Assembly: GCA_951230915.1 (NCBI GenBank)
Contig: OX579639.1
Coordinates: forward strand, 7,068,001-7,132,000
Source of the DNA: Antitrichia curtipendula
Lineage: Eukaryota; Streptophyta; Bryopsida; Hypnales; Leucodontaceae
Reading direction: 5' to 3'
DNA: 64,000 nucleotides
Shown: positions 25,849 through 39,300 of the stretch, in pieces
Layout of the letters: each line of letters opens with the position of its first letter
Position numbering within the stretch: position 1 is the first letter of the stretch
Notes under the pieces: model-generated
What the model saw: only the letters and a program-made list of their open reading frames with translations
What the model was told of the DNA's origin: nothing
The model's database searches: none
Made by a program: the position numbers and the translations under genes

Positions 25849-28593
25849 AACAAATTTTAAAAAAAAAGTTTAAAATGATAGTTACCGATACATTGAGTTG
25901 TACCGCTACTAGTGCATGCATGTGACACTAATTTATCAATCACTCTATTGTGAAATAATTAAATTAGTGTAGGTTGAAATTTTCACTGTATTGTTCCAAG
26001 TTTCTCAAAACAAATTTAAATTTGTTGTGATGTTAATTTTGTAGGTGGCAACAATGGTTTTGCACCTCTACTATTATAAATATGCAATTTTTTGAGTAAC
26101 ATTATTTGTTCACAAAGTTATTTGGTCAGTGGTGGGAGTTGATTCTTGCAAAGGCTAGAATGGAAATTTCTTCATATTAACATTCTTGAGTAGGGTTGGA
26201 AAGGTTCCTCTGTTAGAAATTTAGATGTGTCTTCCAAAAATGTGAACAAGGTCATCTCTTGTGAACAAATGGTCTAATTCTTCTTACAATATTCAATTGT
26301 AGAGTGGGGCATGCAATCCATTACTTGAATTGGTCTTCCTGGCAACTACAATTGCAATTGGGATAAGGCCTTTTCAAGGAATTAATTTGAAGCCCCTATT
26401 GTACGTAGGCAACCAATATCAAAACCTTGGAAGTTCGCAAGGCTGTCACTTCGAGAAGATTTGAAGTAACTACCACAAAGCTTCTTACGTGCAAGATACT
26501 TTGTTGAAGTGTCTTTTGCAAGTACGTTGCTTTCCTATATCCATTGTATGGCCCTACCATAGTATTCTCTACTACAATATACCATCCTCTTCACAATGCT
26601 TTGCAGAGGTGCTAGTGTCGTATTGCTACTTGAGTCGTGATTAAGAGTGCTCCTATGTTCATGGACAAGGAAATAATTTAAGGTTTCCTTGTACTTAGTT
26701 CTCAACGAGGTGTAGATATTTCTACAACCAATGAATGCAAGTTTTCCCGAAATAATTGGGCCCTTTTGGCAGCCTCCACAACAATTTAAATACTTTTCCA
26801 ATTTGAGACCAACAATGGATAAGGGTGTCTGACTCATCCCAATGCTCAGAAATGCCGTTATGGCCAGTTACTGACTTTCTGGTTGCTTATGGCGAAGGAA
26901 AGATGCTCAAACTGTTCCGGAGGTGACGGGGGCTTACCATGCTGCACGTACACAATGAGCTCATCAAAGTTCCCAACGGTGGGAATTTCTAGGGGAACTA
27001 GGTTCCCAAGAATGGGAACATGTAGGAACAAGGGGAACAAAATTCTCAATGACGGATGGGAACAACTGCTGGGAACAAATAGGGATTTTTTTGCAAAGTA
27101 AGGTAGACAAGCCTATTACCACCTTGATTTGCAATCTGAATATTTTTGGGCCAACTCCAAGAGAGGCACATATTTCTCAAAAATCAAATCCAAGTGGAAT
27201 TATAATTTTTTGATTAAAATTGTAATTTGTGTGAATTTTGAAGTGCCTGGTCCGCGTTGAAATCACAAAACTGCTGGGATAGAGTGAAGCCTTAAGCAAA
27301 TCATAACCACCTTTTCATGTATCTAATGGCACTTAAGCATTTCACCAATAAAGGATTAACACATTACCCCCTTGGAATCTTAATGTACTCATTTTGTCAG
27401 AAAATGAATAGATTTGGATGAGTTTTGTGGCGAAACCAAGGCAAAAAGTAGAATGAGAAAATTAGGGAGTTGGTGGAAATGAGTTGGTCACATTGTGTCA
27501 TCAATGCCATCTGAAATTATTAGATATGGTCCCAGAATGTTTTTTCTTCTCACTTCAAATGCATATATGTAGTCAACTTAACAAAAATTTACTATATGTT
27601 CACATACACTAAATTAAGTGCAAGATTGTACAATTCATTACTCAAAACATTCATTTTTCCATCTTTTTGGATCAATGCAATAAAAATGACAATTTCCAAT
27701 GAATTTTGATGGAGATAAGGCCTTGGGCATTTTGTGGATTGAGATTCAAAGTCAAGGCTTTATAATAATACACGATACATAATGCCAAGTCCAATTTTCA
27801 AAGCAGATTTGTCACCATTCCAGATATGGATGTTTATGATGAACTGTTAGACTTGCTCTCAAGCCTCCTAGTTCTAGAGCATTATCTACACTGAATAGGG
27901 GTATTAAGGAGACCAAAAAATAAAAGGGACTTCTTGTGAAAAATTGTAGATGTTTGAAACATGATGTACAATCCCAAGACACTTCGATAACTATTGATGT
28001 ACCACAAAGGTAGATATTTATATAGTGTGTAATGTCGATTAATTAGTACGGGTCCCCTTCAAACCCCTGTTCAGTGTAGTTCATTTTCACTTAACATTAG
28101 CAAACAAGTGACTACCGGTACTCTCGCAAGCCAGTAATCACGGACGGTTTCCTCTGAGCTCTGTCCACTGCTTCCCTCTGATTTTCCTGCTATTCCCAAA
28201 TGAGTTAACACGAGATGTGAACTATCATTGTGTCTAAATAAACAGTAGTATAAACAGTAGTATGATACAGAGGTCGGACAAAAATACAGGAGTCTCCCTT
28301 CTCACTGGAAAACCCCCCTCAAAGACCTCCAGGAAACTGCAGGAAACCTAGAGTCTGCACACTATAATTTATGACTTCAACAGGTGTTTGTGGACACATG
28401 CTCTTACAATTTACAAATTCAGATGCAAACCAACCCAGTGCTAAGAAGGGGTAAGGAGCAAAGGGAGTGAATTCCCTTGCATTTGGTAGCCATCCCTAAA
28501 GAATGTTGACGTTGAGACAGTTTGTGGTTTTTGTCACCGTTCCAAAGATCCCAGATCCTTTCAATTCTGCCTTTGTGTGGAGATAAGACTCGG
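25849..28593. other. No recognised gene; two adjacent unassigned minus-strand frames
   Basis: Frames at 26535-26837 and 26858-27049 (minus) lie next to each other and may be pieces of one decayed coding sequence; I recognise no domain. The last ~300 bases probably include the 3' UTR of the transporter gene to the right. Confidence 0.35.
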
Positions 28594-31500
28594 TCACTTC
28601 TGTTGGTTAGCCCTCCGTTGCCTGCTGAGTTCCATGGCCGCCTCAGCTGACTGTTTTCGCCTTCGGTTTCGCCGCCTCTCAACTTGAGCTTCCTGTTCTT
28701 CCCATTTGTCGGTCAAGTTGGCGACAACAGCAGCAGTGCTCGCGTCTACCTCGCCGTCTGCTCCCATTTTGTCATTTGGGGTCTTCTCAATTCTGTCCAT
28801 CTCCCAGTTTCGGGTACCGACCGAGGAGAGTCCATCGGAGGAAACTAAGTCCGATCGTTCACTGCAGCTTCCGGGGAGGAGAAATCTTGATCGGTCTGTC
28901 ATGTCAGGGAAACATCCCTCATTGTCCAGGCCCTCATAATCTGAGTCTTCTTCTTCTTCTTCTTCTTCTTCTTCGGAAGAGCTTTCTTCAGGGTCTTTCC
29001 AGCGAACGTCTTCAACAGCAGGTCTGCAAATAAGGTCGACTCACTCACAGTGCAAACTATGACGCTGGAATTCTCGTCAAGCAAGCCGAAAAAAACGAAA
29101 GAAAAAAGACAACTAATTCTGCTTGGAATTTGCAAGGTGATGATCGTCAAAGTAACAACCTCGCAGCAAGATTACGGACATGAACAATACACATACAAGT
29201 GTAATACTAGCACATCAAACACTTATTCCAGAGGAGAGCTAAGCAGACGACATCCGATGCTGGACAAAATAAATGGTGCTCACCTACACGAAATTCACCA
29301 TATACTGTGGATAACGGTAATAACAAAGGGGTCACAGCCTATTTCTCAATTTAGTGTTGCACTTTTGACCAAGAAAAGAAATTTGCAGCAGTCGCTGTAC
29401 TGTACAGGAGCACAAAGATATCAACTTACCTTTCAATATGCAAGGCTCGAGGAAAACTCCTCTCAGACTCCTCCCGACTTAGAGAGGTAGCTTCCAATCT
29501 CTCAAAACGCACAGATCCTACCTTCCGTGCATTACCAGCGAGAATCTGCGCGTCAGCAGTAAACCAGGTTACATTAAGAACGGGCGTTCCCAAAAATATC
29601 CTTCTAAGCTGTTCAAATGCCAGGGTAAAGATTTAATCCTTGAAGGTTCATGGGTTCATGCTTCAAAATTGTCCAATTTGATTGATCATAGTCTGGAAAA
29701 TATAATTCGCAGAGGGCCAAATTTCACATCACCAGAGCCAAAGAAGTACATTGCATGTAATGGTGAATAAAAATAAAAAAATGGACAAAAGATACTCCGC
29801 ATATGACCCATTCAAACTAATTAGAAAACATTGGGCTTCTTGACCCTTAAGGTACCTCCAGGCGATACTTTTGGAACTTCTCCTTCTCCTTCTCCCGGCG
29901 CTCTTCCTGCTGCTCACCCTGATTCTCTCCATCACGTCTCTCATCTTCAGCGTCTGCCTTCCGAAGCGTAATTTTGGTACTTTCCCCCGTGCGAGGAATA
30001 TAGCCAAACGCTTCACATACAAAACCTGATACAGTCTCGTAGTGATTCGAACCCTGCTACTCATCACATTGCAAAATCACATGGTTAAAGAACATTGTAA
30101 CCATCTACTTGTACTCTAAGGTCCAGATGAAGGGTCTGAAGGGAGTAAACCGCAACACCATTCGTATAAATAGTAACAAAGTTCTAATACAACAATCACA
30201 AGATCCTAGTTATGCCTCGTGAAATTCTCCAGAGGTATTCTAGAAAACTCAGCTGCGTTAATTACTGCCAGTTGTAATGCCGTTTAAGGCAGTTTTTCTT
30301 ATCATAATCCCTGCAAATTGTAATGCAGTTACGTTTTCTAGAATACCTCTGAAGAAGGTACGTTTCTAACTTTGACTTGAAACATACCTCTGGAATTACA
30401 ATTTCTAGAGACTCCATCAGGTCCTCCACTGAGGTGTTTGCATCAACGTCAAAGACGCCAGCAGCCCTTACGACAACATAACCACTTTTCTTTCTTATCT
30501 CTTCCTGCATTCAAAATTCCAAGAGAGAACTGATATAAAAAACGGAAACTTACATACAAACAATTACACATCAAAAGTTTCAGCTAGAAAATTCCAAGTC
30601 TACTCAATCTCATAAATTTCTTCTGAAAGTTCAGAGAGATCATGAGAGTTGATTAACAAAACAAGATTTTGACCAACCTTAGAATCATTCTCATCGAAAA
30701 TCTCGCCAACAATTTCTTCCACAACATCTTCCAGCGTCGCAACCTGAATATTTGGAACTTGTTTTCATAAGTACTTAAACGCTGGTTACAAACAGCTAAG
30801 CATAATCATTTCTGTGATTGGGCACAACAAGTTGCTTACGATCAAGACAAAAAAATTTACTGCTCAACTCAATATATTCTTAAGAGTCTTACCCCAACAG
30901 TGCCACCATACTCATTGAGCACAACTGCCATGTGCACTTTCCGTATCCTGAACTCCCTTAACAGATTCCATACCGACATAGAGTCTGCATACCCAACTGA
31001 GAGTTAGTACAAGGTAACCCTACATGCATCATAGATTGGCTCAACAATATGGTAGAGCATTAGATGGCTACGTACATAACCGCTACAGAATATCCAGTAC
31101 CTGTCAGCAAAGTTTTTTTTACCTGGAACGAAGTAAGCTGGTCTGTGGGCAATGCGTCCAACGTTCATCCTTTGCAACAATTCCACCTGCACCCAAAAGA
31201 TGTCAACAGTACGTCATTTACACATACTCAGGTCACCAAAGAAGCAACCATGAGAATATCCATAAGTTACCGAAACAGAAAGGCTGAATACAATTCGAAT
31301 GTATCAGGATGCTTTACCTGCTCCACGTAATCAAGCATGTCCATGGCATATGCTATGCCAACTATGTTATCAATTCGTCGTTCAAAAACTGGTACTCTGA
31401 ATTTCATCACACAACATACGAAGGCGATCAATACCACGTGACAAAGCACGTCTTAAGTTTCAAGAAAAGCATAGATTGCACACCATGCTAGAAGCTAGTA

Positions 31501-34500
31501 CTTTACTTAACCCCTAAGTGACCAAATGACCAAAAGCGGCCGCTTCCATATCTATAGGAGTTGAAATAAATTATTAAGGAAGCGGTAACAAAAAGTACGA
31601 ATGAAAAGAGGAATCATACCCTACATTCTGGAAGATATAAATGTGGTTTGAAATTTACTGTAATGGACTATTAGCTTCCCAGGGGAATTTGTATTATTAG
31701 CTGGAGCACTTTGGGAACAATCACAATGTCAAGTAGTTACCTTGAATACTGATGCTTAACCCACAAGTTGCGAAATTCCAGCAAGGTTGCAGCCGAATCT
31801 ATGGCAACTACATCTATCAACGGTGTCATCACTTCGCGGACATATGTATCTTTGATTTCGAGCAAATTCTCTATCATGTCCTGTGGCATAAAAGTCCAGA
31901 CTCAATAAGTTACCTAGCTGAGTCCTGTATTAACATCCAAATTCAGATACATTGCGTGCATACATTTTACGCAATACATAAAATATGATTCCTTACGCCA
32001 TTTCCACATATGCAAACTCGGCAAGATACTGTTTTATAACTTTCCATAAGATACAACGCATAGTTTACGTATAGAATGCAGGAAAAAGAATACATTTTCA
32101 CATGCAACAATTGGGGGTTCTATGTCTTGTGTTACAGGGGCATACGTCAACAAAAATCTCACATACACAACACAGGAAGATCAATACGTGTTGTAATTAT
32201 ACCTGCTCTTCCTCTTCAATGGCACCACTAAGCTCAGCTCCTCGCAACATGAGCTTAAGTTCCTCTTCACTCACAAAAGGCTCCCTATAAACCCAAAGGA
32301 ATAAAATTAGCGCATTACTTTCAATACCTCCACCGTGCTCACTGACAAATTTGCAACCGATTAAGAGAGCCAACATATACCGGGCTAGATTAAACTCACC
32401 CACTGCTTTTTAACCCCAGAAGCTTTAACAGCCTTGTCGACATTGCAGTCACCACACGGCCCACAGGATACAGAATTACTGACAGCCAGGCCACAGGCCG
32501 CACCTGCACCACATTAAATTTCTCTCCTAAATTAAAAATTCTTGAAGTGTATTCTCAAAATACCAGATCATGAAACTAGTGACTCTTTGAATTTCTAGAA
32601 CATATCACACCAAATCTTGCCTTATCTGAACAATGTCGGGGCTCAAACAAGCGACTAAACAACCACTCACCACTACACGCGCAACTTCTGTAGCATTATG
32701 CACAGCAATGCTCTTGGGAGCAATCTCCGTCAGTAAAAGAAGGACTACCTGTGCAAGTCAATTCAAACCCTTGGTGATTAGTCACCCACGCGGTACCAAG
32801 ATCTCTTCGATATGTTGACTTGGGTACATATCAGAACGCAGAGACTGAAACTCCTGAATAAAACTGTCTTCTCTTAACTTCTCTTCTAGGGCTTTGATAC
32901 GTTTAGATTTTACGAAAACATCAGGGTTGTCAGCAGTCTTGCAGTTAAAAAACTCAGACAACCGGAAACCTCTAGAAAGTCATGAAAAGCTAGCTCAGCA
33001 AGCTTGCATATCTCTCACCGTCATAACACCCGTAGCAGCAGTGACTCCAGCTTCTCCAAATAAGGCTGTTGCTGCTTCAGTCACCATTGCGGTTGCTGCT
33101 ATATTGACAACCCTGTTTGAATAAACAAAATTATTGGTAAGTGCTGATCAGCGACATGGCACGAGCAACATATGAACACTTTCGAGGGAATACGTTTGAA
33201 ATACTTGAGACTAAACTGACACTTTGCATTGTCATATTCCGGACAAAACACTATAATTGCAAGAGCATAAAACTGTACAAGATGAAGAAGCCCGTACGTT
33301 GTGCCGATTAGAATAGTAGTCAGGAAGCGAGTAACATCTTGACGAAGCAATTGAAAGACTCCACCTTCTCCTTCCTTCTCGGCAAGTTCACGAACCTGAT
33401 ACATTTTCCCCACATGAATTAAATGGTGAGGACTGTAATTGAGTTGTCGTGTTAATGTGGAACATTAACAGCACACAAACCCATCATTAATATACTCCAA
33501 CACACAATCCTGTAAACTGCTGTCAACAAACGCTCAAGAGATTGCATAATGACTGCATGTAACATAATAAAACAAAATCATGTCCTTCCGCAGTGGTAGT
33601 AACCCAAATTTCAAGAAAGTCAAGTCCAAATACGAATAACTTAGAAACTGCTTGTTCGGTCGCAAAAGAGCATGTGATAGGACTTCGTACCTTCCATGGC
33701 CAGAGTGTAGTGATAGAAGTCTCCGCCATAGAAAAGAACGCAGACAGGGCGAGCAAAAAAGAAAGAAAAGGCCCTTGATCTCTCAGCACCTCCAAAACCT
33801 GTAGTGTCTTGGGCCACCAGGCCTTCAGTATCTCAGCTATGGATAATTTAGCTTTCCCTAGAAGAGGTGGCGCCAGCACCCCTGACTCAACTTCACTTGC
33901 GTACGCTCGCCCACTCCCTGGTCAAGCACAACAAAATTCACCAATTTCTCATCTCAGATTTCTTCTCTAAATTTCTGTCTTCGTGATCATCCAAAGATGT
34001 TGTGAATGTGCAAAGGATGCTAAATCGTACCGGCTGCCCACAGGGCCACGCACACGGACGCAGTCCAAATCAGTAGCAATCTTCCAGTCAAGTTCCAACG
34101 CGAGAAACGCTGTGTTACTTTCCTTTGTAAAGTCTCACTTACGAGTCGTCCCTCAGTCACCCCTGCAAAACCCTGTCATCTGCCAAATGAGATAAAACTA
34201 TTATTCTCGTAAATGTAAAACCATCTTCCCATATAAACCCCTAAGTGCTCAAATTGCTAAAAGTGGCTGCTTCCATACCTGCTTCCATAGAACTGAACTT
34301 GATAAATCACTCAGGCAGCTTCAAAGAAAATAGCAAAATATACCAGTAAAAGAAGACCATGCACTACATTTTTGAATGATAGAGATATGTTTTGGTAGTT
34401 ACTATTAACTTCCAAATTGGACTTTCTAAATTAACATCTGTTTTAGTTTAGACGTGTAGGGGTTTAAAAGCACTCCTGGCTTCTGATAATCAATCTATAA

Positions 34501-35688
34501 AATAAAGATTCAAGAAACAGCATTCCATAAAGAAACACGCCTTGTTGAGGCATGACTATTAATTGAGCAGGTCAAGCGCAAAGAACTGACTAAACGGCAC
34601 ACACCTTTTGTACAAGAAACTGATCACCACCAAAGTAGACATTACAAAGATGGCTAATAAACGCAGGCACATTCGTCTGAGAGAGGTCCGCCAAGTAATT
34701 CGCATACGAAATTCCAGCTGGCCCAGGCTCAGGAATGGTGTGATCTTGGCTGGAAAACCAAACCAACTCCTTAGCCAACCTTCTGGCTCGCACAAACCCG
34801 GTCTTTCTAAAAAACTCATCTGCACAAGGACTCCAAAATTCCTAATCAAAACTATTGTAACACTGTTACTGCAGTAACCCCAAGTTCACAATGTTCAACC
34901 AAACACACGTGAAGTTTCCCAAGAAGACTTCAAGGCCTACAAGAATGGGATTTATGCCTGAAAGTCACAGCATCTTCATAACATCTCTAGTTGTTCTATG
35001 AGTGCAACATAGGATATGATTTGGATTCAATCAATATGCCTGATAATGGTGTGATATAGCATGCGACAATCCGGAGCTACTATCAGGGAGTGATACTAAA
35101 ATGATTAGTATCGAGGGCTTCCTTTTTCAAAACTCAAGATGCAAGTGGATGTGTATTCAAGAAAAAAGATGTCAAAACATTTTGACTACCCTTACTCTTC
35201 CTTGAATTAAGTGTTAGGAACTCCTTTCAAGTATGCTATGTTACACGTCCAGAAAAATTGCACAATCTCATTGAGTATGACTCACATGAAGGATGGGAGG
35301 AGTTCGTAACAATCGTCTCCATGGTTTCATAAACCTTCTTGCTATTCACTAAAAGTTTCAGATACTCTTCCACAGATTGCGTTGGTTGCTCCTTGGCGTG
35401 CAACCTCATAGCCTGAAAACGCACTTCGTCCACAAAACCCTGAAATTCGCCCTTATTCCTAAACACGGGTTTTCCCATTGCAGCTCTCGCGGCCAAATTT
35501 CTACACAGAAGAGACCTTCCAGTGGCGTTCAGTCCAAACCCTAATTCTTTCCCAAACATTCCAGAGGTTCGGAATCCCATCCGCACTCGCACTTGACCAC
35601 GAGGTTTGAACGCACACAAGCTCTTCTCACGTGGAGCCCCTCCATGCTTCCAAGATGGTGCCAGGTCTCCCACCAATGTGGACATCAT
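28594..35688 (-). CDS. Heme oxygenase N-terminal half fused to CNNM/CorC-type chloroplast transporter
   Basis: Eighteen exons, all in phase, 902 codons: 35286-35688, 34631-34819, 34031-34162, 33691-33917, 33298-33395, 33019-33112, 32671-32748, 32400-32503, 32203-32284, 31741-31880, 31318-31396, 31123-31186, 30893-30984, 30678-30743, 30388-30504, 29856-30053, 29430-29545, 28594-29023. Exons 1-2 (residues 1-197) are plant heme oxygenase. From exon 3 the protein is a DUF21-CBS-CorC transporter like the Arabidopsis chloroplast pair At1g55930/At3g13070 (MGR8/MGR9, magnesium). It has hydrophobic segments including LSAFFSMAETSITTLWPWK (to residue 317), LTEIAPKSIAVHNATEVAR, a CBS pair from about residue 470 (REVMTPLIDVVAIDS; LNEYGGTVG), a CorC domain near 616-680 (VFDVDANTSVEDL; SGFVCEAFGYIPRTGES), then an acidic tail with eight Glu in a row. 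Exon 3 has no in-frame ATG, and the only upstream exons in phase on this strand are the heme-oxygenase ones. Transporter part is certain; the fusion is inferred. Confidence 0.8.
31507..31690. mobile_element. Small TTAA-type element in transporter intron 10
   Basis: Starts TTAA CCCCTAAGTGACC, and shares interior phrases (CTACATT, ATTAGCTTCC) with the element at 34.2 kb. The right end near AGGGGAATT is degenerate. It sits wholly in an intron. Confidence 0.5.
34234..34467. mobile_element. Small TTAA-type element in the heme-oxygenase/transporter junction intron
   Basis: Runs from ATAAACCCCTAAGTG to GTGTAGGGGTTTAA, about 230 bases with inverted ends resembling the larger TTAA family. It lies inside the 468-base intron (34163-34630) that joins the two unrelated halves of the fused gene. 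Confidence 0.6.
34631..35688 (-). other. Heme oxygenase-derived exons 1-2 (truncated HO domain)
   Basis: After splicing 35286-35688 to 34631-34819 the protein reads GFVDEVRFQAMRLHAKEQ, VEEYLKLLVNSKKVYETME, NSSHPSYEFFRKTGFVRAR, HTIPEPGPAGISYANYLA and AFISHLCNVYF, which follows plant plastid heme oxygenase (HY1/HO1 type) in order. His97 in AMRLH is the proximal heme ligand position. Residues 1-80 are basic and Ser/Arg/Gly-rich, as in a transit peptide. The distal glycine-rich helix (AHSAGG...) and everything after it are missing here, so no working oxygenase can be made from this locus. I saw no further heme-oxygenase exon in the window. Upstream of the ATG is CGCTTAG, so an untranslated first exon is possible. 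Confidence 0.85.
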
Positions 35689-36350
35689 CTAAGCGAACAA
35701 AGAAGCAAAATTCCATGAGAATGCAAATCCAATTCATCAATTGGATCAAATGCATAAAATTCAGAACCTATGAAGGGCAATTTCCGAATACAAAGACGAT
35801 CACATGCAATGAATGAGCTCATTGTGACAATTCACTAGCCCTAAAATTGGGATGTACTGCAATTAGCCTTGCAATGCACAGCAACCTAAGCTCTTCTAAG
35901 CCCACCATTCTCTAGTGGAGGGAGATGATCCAATACCTTGAAGTGGGACGCAAACGTTCGCAACTCCCGTTTCGTATCAAAGACTCATGCTGAAGAGGCA
36001 AAACAGACTCTTCACTAGGTCCACAAAGCGGCAATCAAACTCCAAAAGCTGAGAATCGAATAGTTGAATTCACTGCAAAATGAAAAAGATGAATCTGACG
36101 GACACGCAAGAGGAACAACACCGCTCACCGCTACACAATAATCTTTCCTAGAGGAGCGCATAAGACAATTCACAGCCGAGAGTGAATACCCAAAGTCCCA
36201 AACAGTCACTAGTTACGAGAATTGGACGCCATAGCCAGCAACAAGAGAAACACCGACTTTGCCAAGACTAGTGTCAACCTGAGTATTCAGCAGAGTCATC
36301 ATACTGAGGAATCCAGCACTGCAAACAGACGATAATATATCCAGCTAGTT
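35689..36350. promoter_or_regulatory. Presumed 5' region of the fused gene
   Basis: Gene-free interval upstream of the minus-strand start codon. A telo-box-like AGGGTTT occurs at about 36450, just beyond it. No TATA box could be assigned with confidence. Confidence 0.35.
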
Positions 36351-39300
36351 GCGTGAACCTGCGGATTTCATTCGCATACTCTTTGGGAGAGTTTCCAGTC
36401 TGGTGGTTGTTTACTAAAAACAGAAGGTCGACCTTCAATGCCGTGTTTTTAGGGTTTCGTCAAATGCTCACATTCATAGTCGTATGTACTGTACTGTACA
36501 GTTTTACTTCTGTAGGTATAAGCTTAACTGACTGTGGGTAAGGATTTTGTCTATTACCATTTTGGGGACTTCAATTCAGAGATTGCTAGAGGCTTTTGTG
36601 CTCGCAAGCATTGTGTGCCCATAACCCACCTGTGTGTTGGTGCTCATTCTTTTGACTACCATCGTCTCCGGCTTCATTGGAATGTGGCAAATGACTAACC
36701 TGATTCTCATGGGGAAGTTTCATTTTCTTGGCCAGAAATAATGAGGGTTAGGGCTCTGACTCACGTTTGTCTGATGATCCGAAATGCCCTGTGCTGACTA
36801 GTATTCCATTCTTCAGTGTGCATTAGGTTTGTTAGACCCAAGTGTTCACTAACAGGTGCCCAAACAGGCGTGCTTTTGCTCTGTTTCTAGCCCCAAAACT
36901 AAGCTACATGTGTTTTTTCAGCAGTTCTGACTAGGTCGTATGGAGACATTTTTCTATTCAGTTTTATTTGTTCTTTGCAATGTTCTTCATTACTTTTGGT
37001 GATTCAAGAGGTAGCTCAATCTGAATTACTGTTTTTTCACACTATACAATCAATCGAATTGGTCAGTTTAAAACCATGAATCCTGGATCATTAGGGTTTG
37101 TTGAGAATTGAGTTGAGAATTCATGAGCAGACTATCATGGTTTGTGAGGATGGGTGATCAGCAGATTTGAGGAGGTCACATGAGGACTTACGTTTGTTCA
37201 GTTTTTGTTTTGTGACCAACACATGGAACGTTCTTCATTGATTCTTATGATGTAAAATTTGGCCCCATCTTGAAGTACGCTTTTCACAACGAGATCAGTC
37301 ATATTGATTCATTTTCAAGTCATGAATCCTTGGCCTTTTTCGTGGTTAACCTAATTGACTCACGCTCATGAGTTCAGAGCTTCCGAATGATCCACAAATA
37401 TAGGGATTCTTTCATTCATTTCCCTTATTCGGAATCATGTCTTTCTATGCATCGTGTAGTGAATGGAATTCTGGTGGTTGAGTCAAAAATTCTTTGTGGT
37501 CAGTGTGCAGTTGTGGACTTAGACCACCCTGGAGAATTCAAAAAGCATTTTCTGAGGCGTGAAGCTGAGAATGGTAGTATCATCTGATCAAGTGGAGTGA
37601 ACATGACCCGACCGAGACGAACATCCATACTCTCCATCCGTCCACTCGCATGCCGAATTCGCTCCAAAATGGGTGGCGAATGGCATTGGCCTGTGTCCTT
37701 GTGGCTGCCCAACCTCTGCTGTATGTAACTGTACACCCAATCCTCCAGCTTTGATCAGTTTTTAGCATCATTATCCTGATTTTTATCTTTAGTGTTTTTC
37801 ATTGAAAATTTGAGATGAGTTTGTCTCTAAGCAACTCTGCAGCCTGCAGCTTACGTAAGGATTGCAGTATGCGGGAAGGCATTCACAGTGGCCTTCACCG
37901 ACAAGAAGTTGTTCACCGTGCTGTGGTTGTTTTGGTATGCTGACAATCACCCTCAGCAGTGTTGTTTTAGCAGATTTGGGAGGGTCATGTGGGGACTTAC
38001 TGTAGTCCAATTTTATTTATTTTGACCTGTACTTGCAATACTCCTCACCGATTCTGGTGATACAAAAATCTGTCCCCCATCTGAATTTATATATTTCAAA
38101 ATAAGATCAATCGAGATTGGTACTTTCTAAACTGTGGTCCTTTGGTGTTGACATGGCTTAGTATTGTTTGGCTTTACTGATATCAAGGTTTACCTGCTCT
38201 CAGATAATACACTGATTGTGGCGATTTGGGGGTGTCGGTCACAGCTTTGTTTGCAATGAATTGAGCAGATACACTGCAAGACTGATGAACCTGTGTAAGT
38301 GATGAAGTTTGCACCTTTTTCTTGGTCCCCGATCCTTTACTTTCGCTCGGTTTCTGAAGATAATGAAGAAGACTAAAAAATTGATTTGAGCCTTATCGGT
38401 TTTTATTTCTGATGTGTTTGTGTTGGACTTTGGGATGGATGCAGCTTCGACGTTGGGTGACGTGTTAGTTCATGTTTCTTCAAGGTATCGACAATCAATT
38501 CTCAATTTCTGTTTGACCAATGCTATTTGTCTATGGGGCTTCACAGAATTGTTTGCATGTCCTTGTATGTCAACAAACCCGTCAGTGCTACCTTTGTTGA
38601 ATAATTAGATAATCGATCCTAGAATTATCATTCTGTGCTCTTTATCTCATTCTGGGTAAGGCTTTCATTGCTGTAAACAGGATCAGCACCACGGGCCTCT
38701 TGCTCATCCTCTCACATCTTTTTAGGTATCTTTTTAAGATTAAATTGTGTTGAGCTTATGCTTTCTGTTCATAAGTAAAGAAACGTCACTCATGTATGAA
38801 AATCGAATTTTTGCGAGTAATGTGAGCAACTTATATTTCTGAAATCTTATAATGCTTGTTGATATACTAAAGCAACGGCGGACGTACTTGCTTGATTTCG
38901 GTTACAGGAGGGATTACAGAGTTTTGCTTCTACTTCTGGAACTTGATATTGCCAGTCACTGGCTCAGGGTTTTCTGGTGCGTTCTTCTTGCAATTGGTAT
39001 ATTGCTTACGTAGTTTCCTGAACACCTAGATTGCTAACTGAGGTTATTCGTGGACGACGTCCCGGACCAACTAATTATTGGAAACACCACATGCAAGGAT
39101 GTTTCCTGAACCTATCCGGGTGTGACAGAAAATGTTTACACCTTCTGGGCCTGACCACGAAGTATTTAGGCCATTTAAGTCATAGTGAAACAGAAGACGA
39201 AAATCTCCTAATCGACTTCGTTCATCAAACAATCCGGCATAGTTTTAGCATATTATTGGAGAGCATTCGGAGTGCAGAACGTTCCAAGTAATGGAGTTTC

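Noticed and set aside
30045..30060. tRNA-like GGTTCGAATC on the minus strand
   Set aside because: It is the start of transporter exon 16 (reads GSNHYETVSG in phase), not a tRNA.
34590..34630. Extension of heme-oxygenase exon 2 to the donor AAAAG|GTGTGT
   Set aside because: Would join exon 3 out of phase and hit a stop at once; the TTTG|GTGGTG donor keeps phase.
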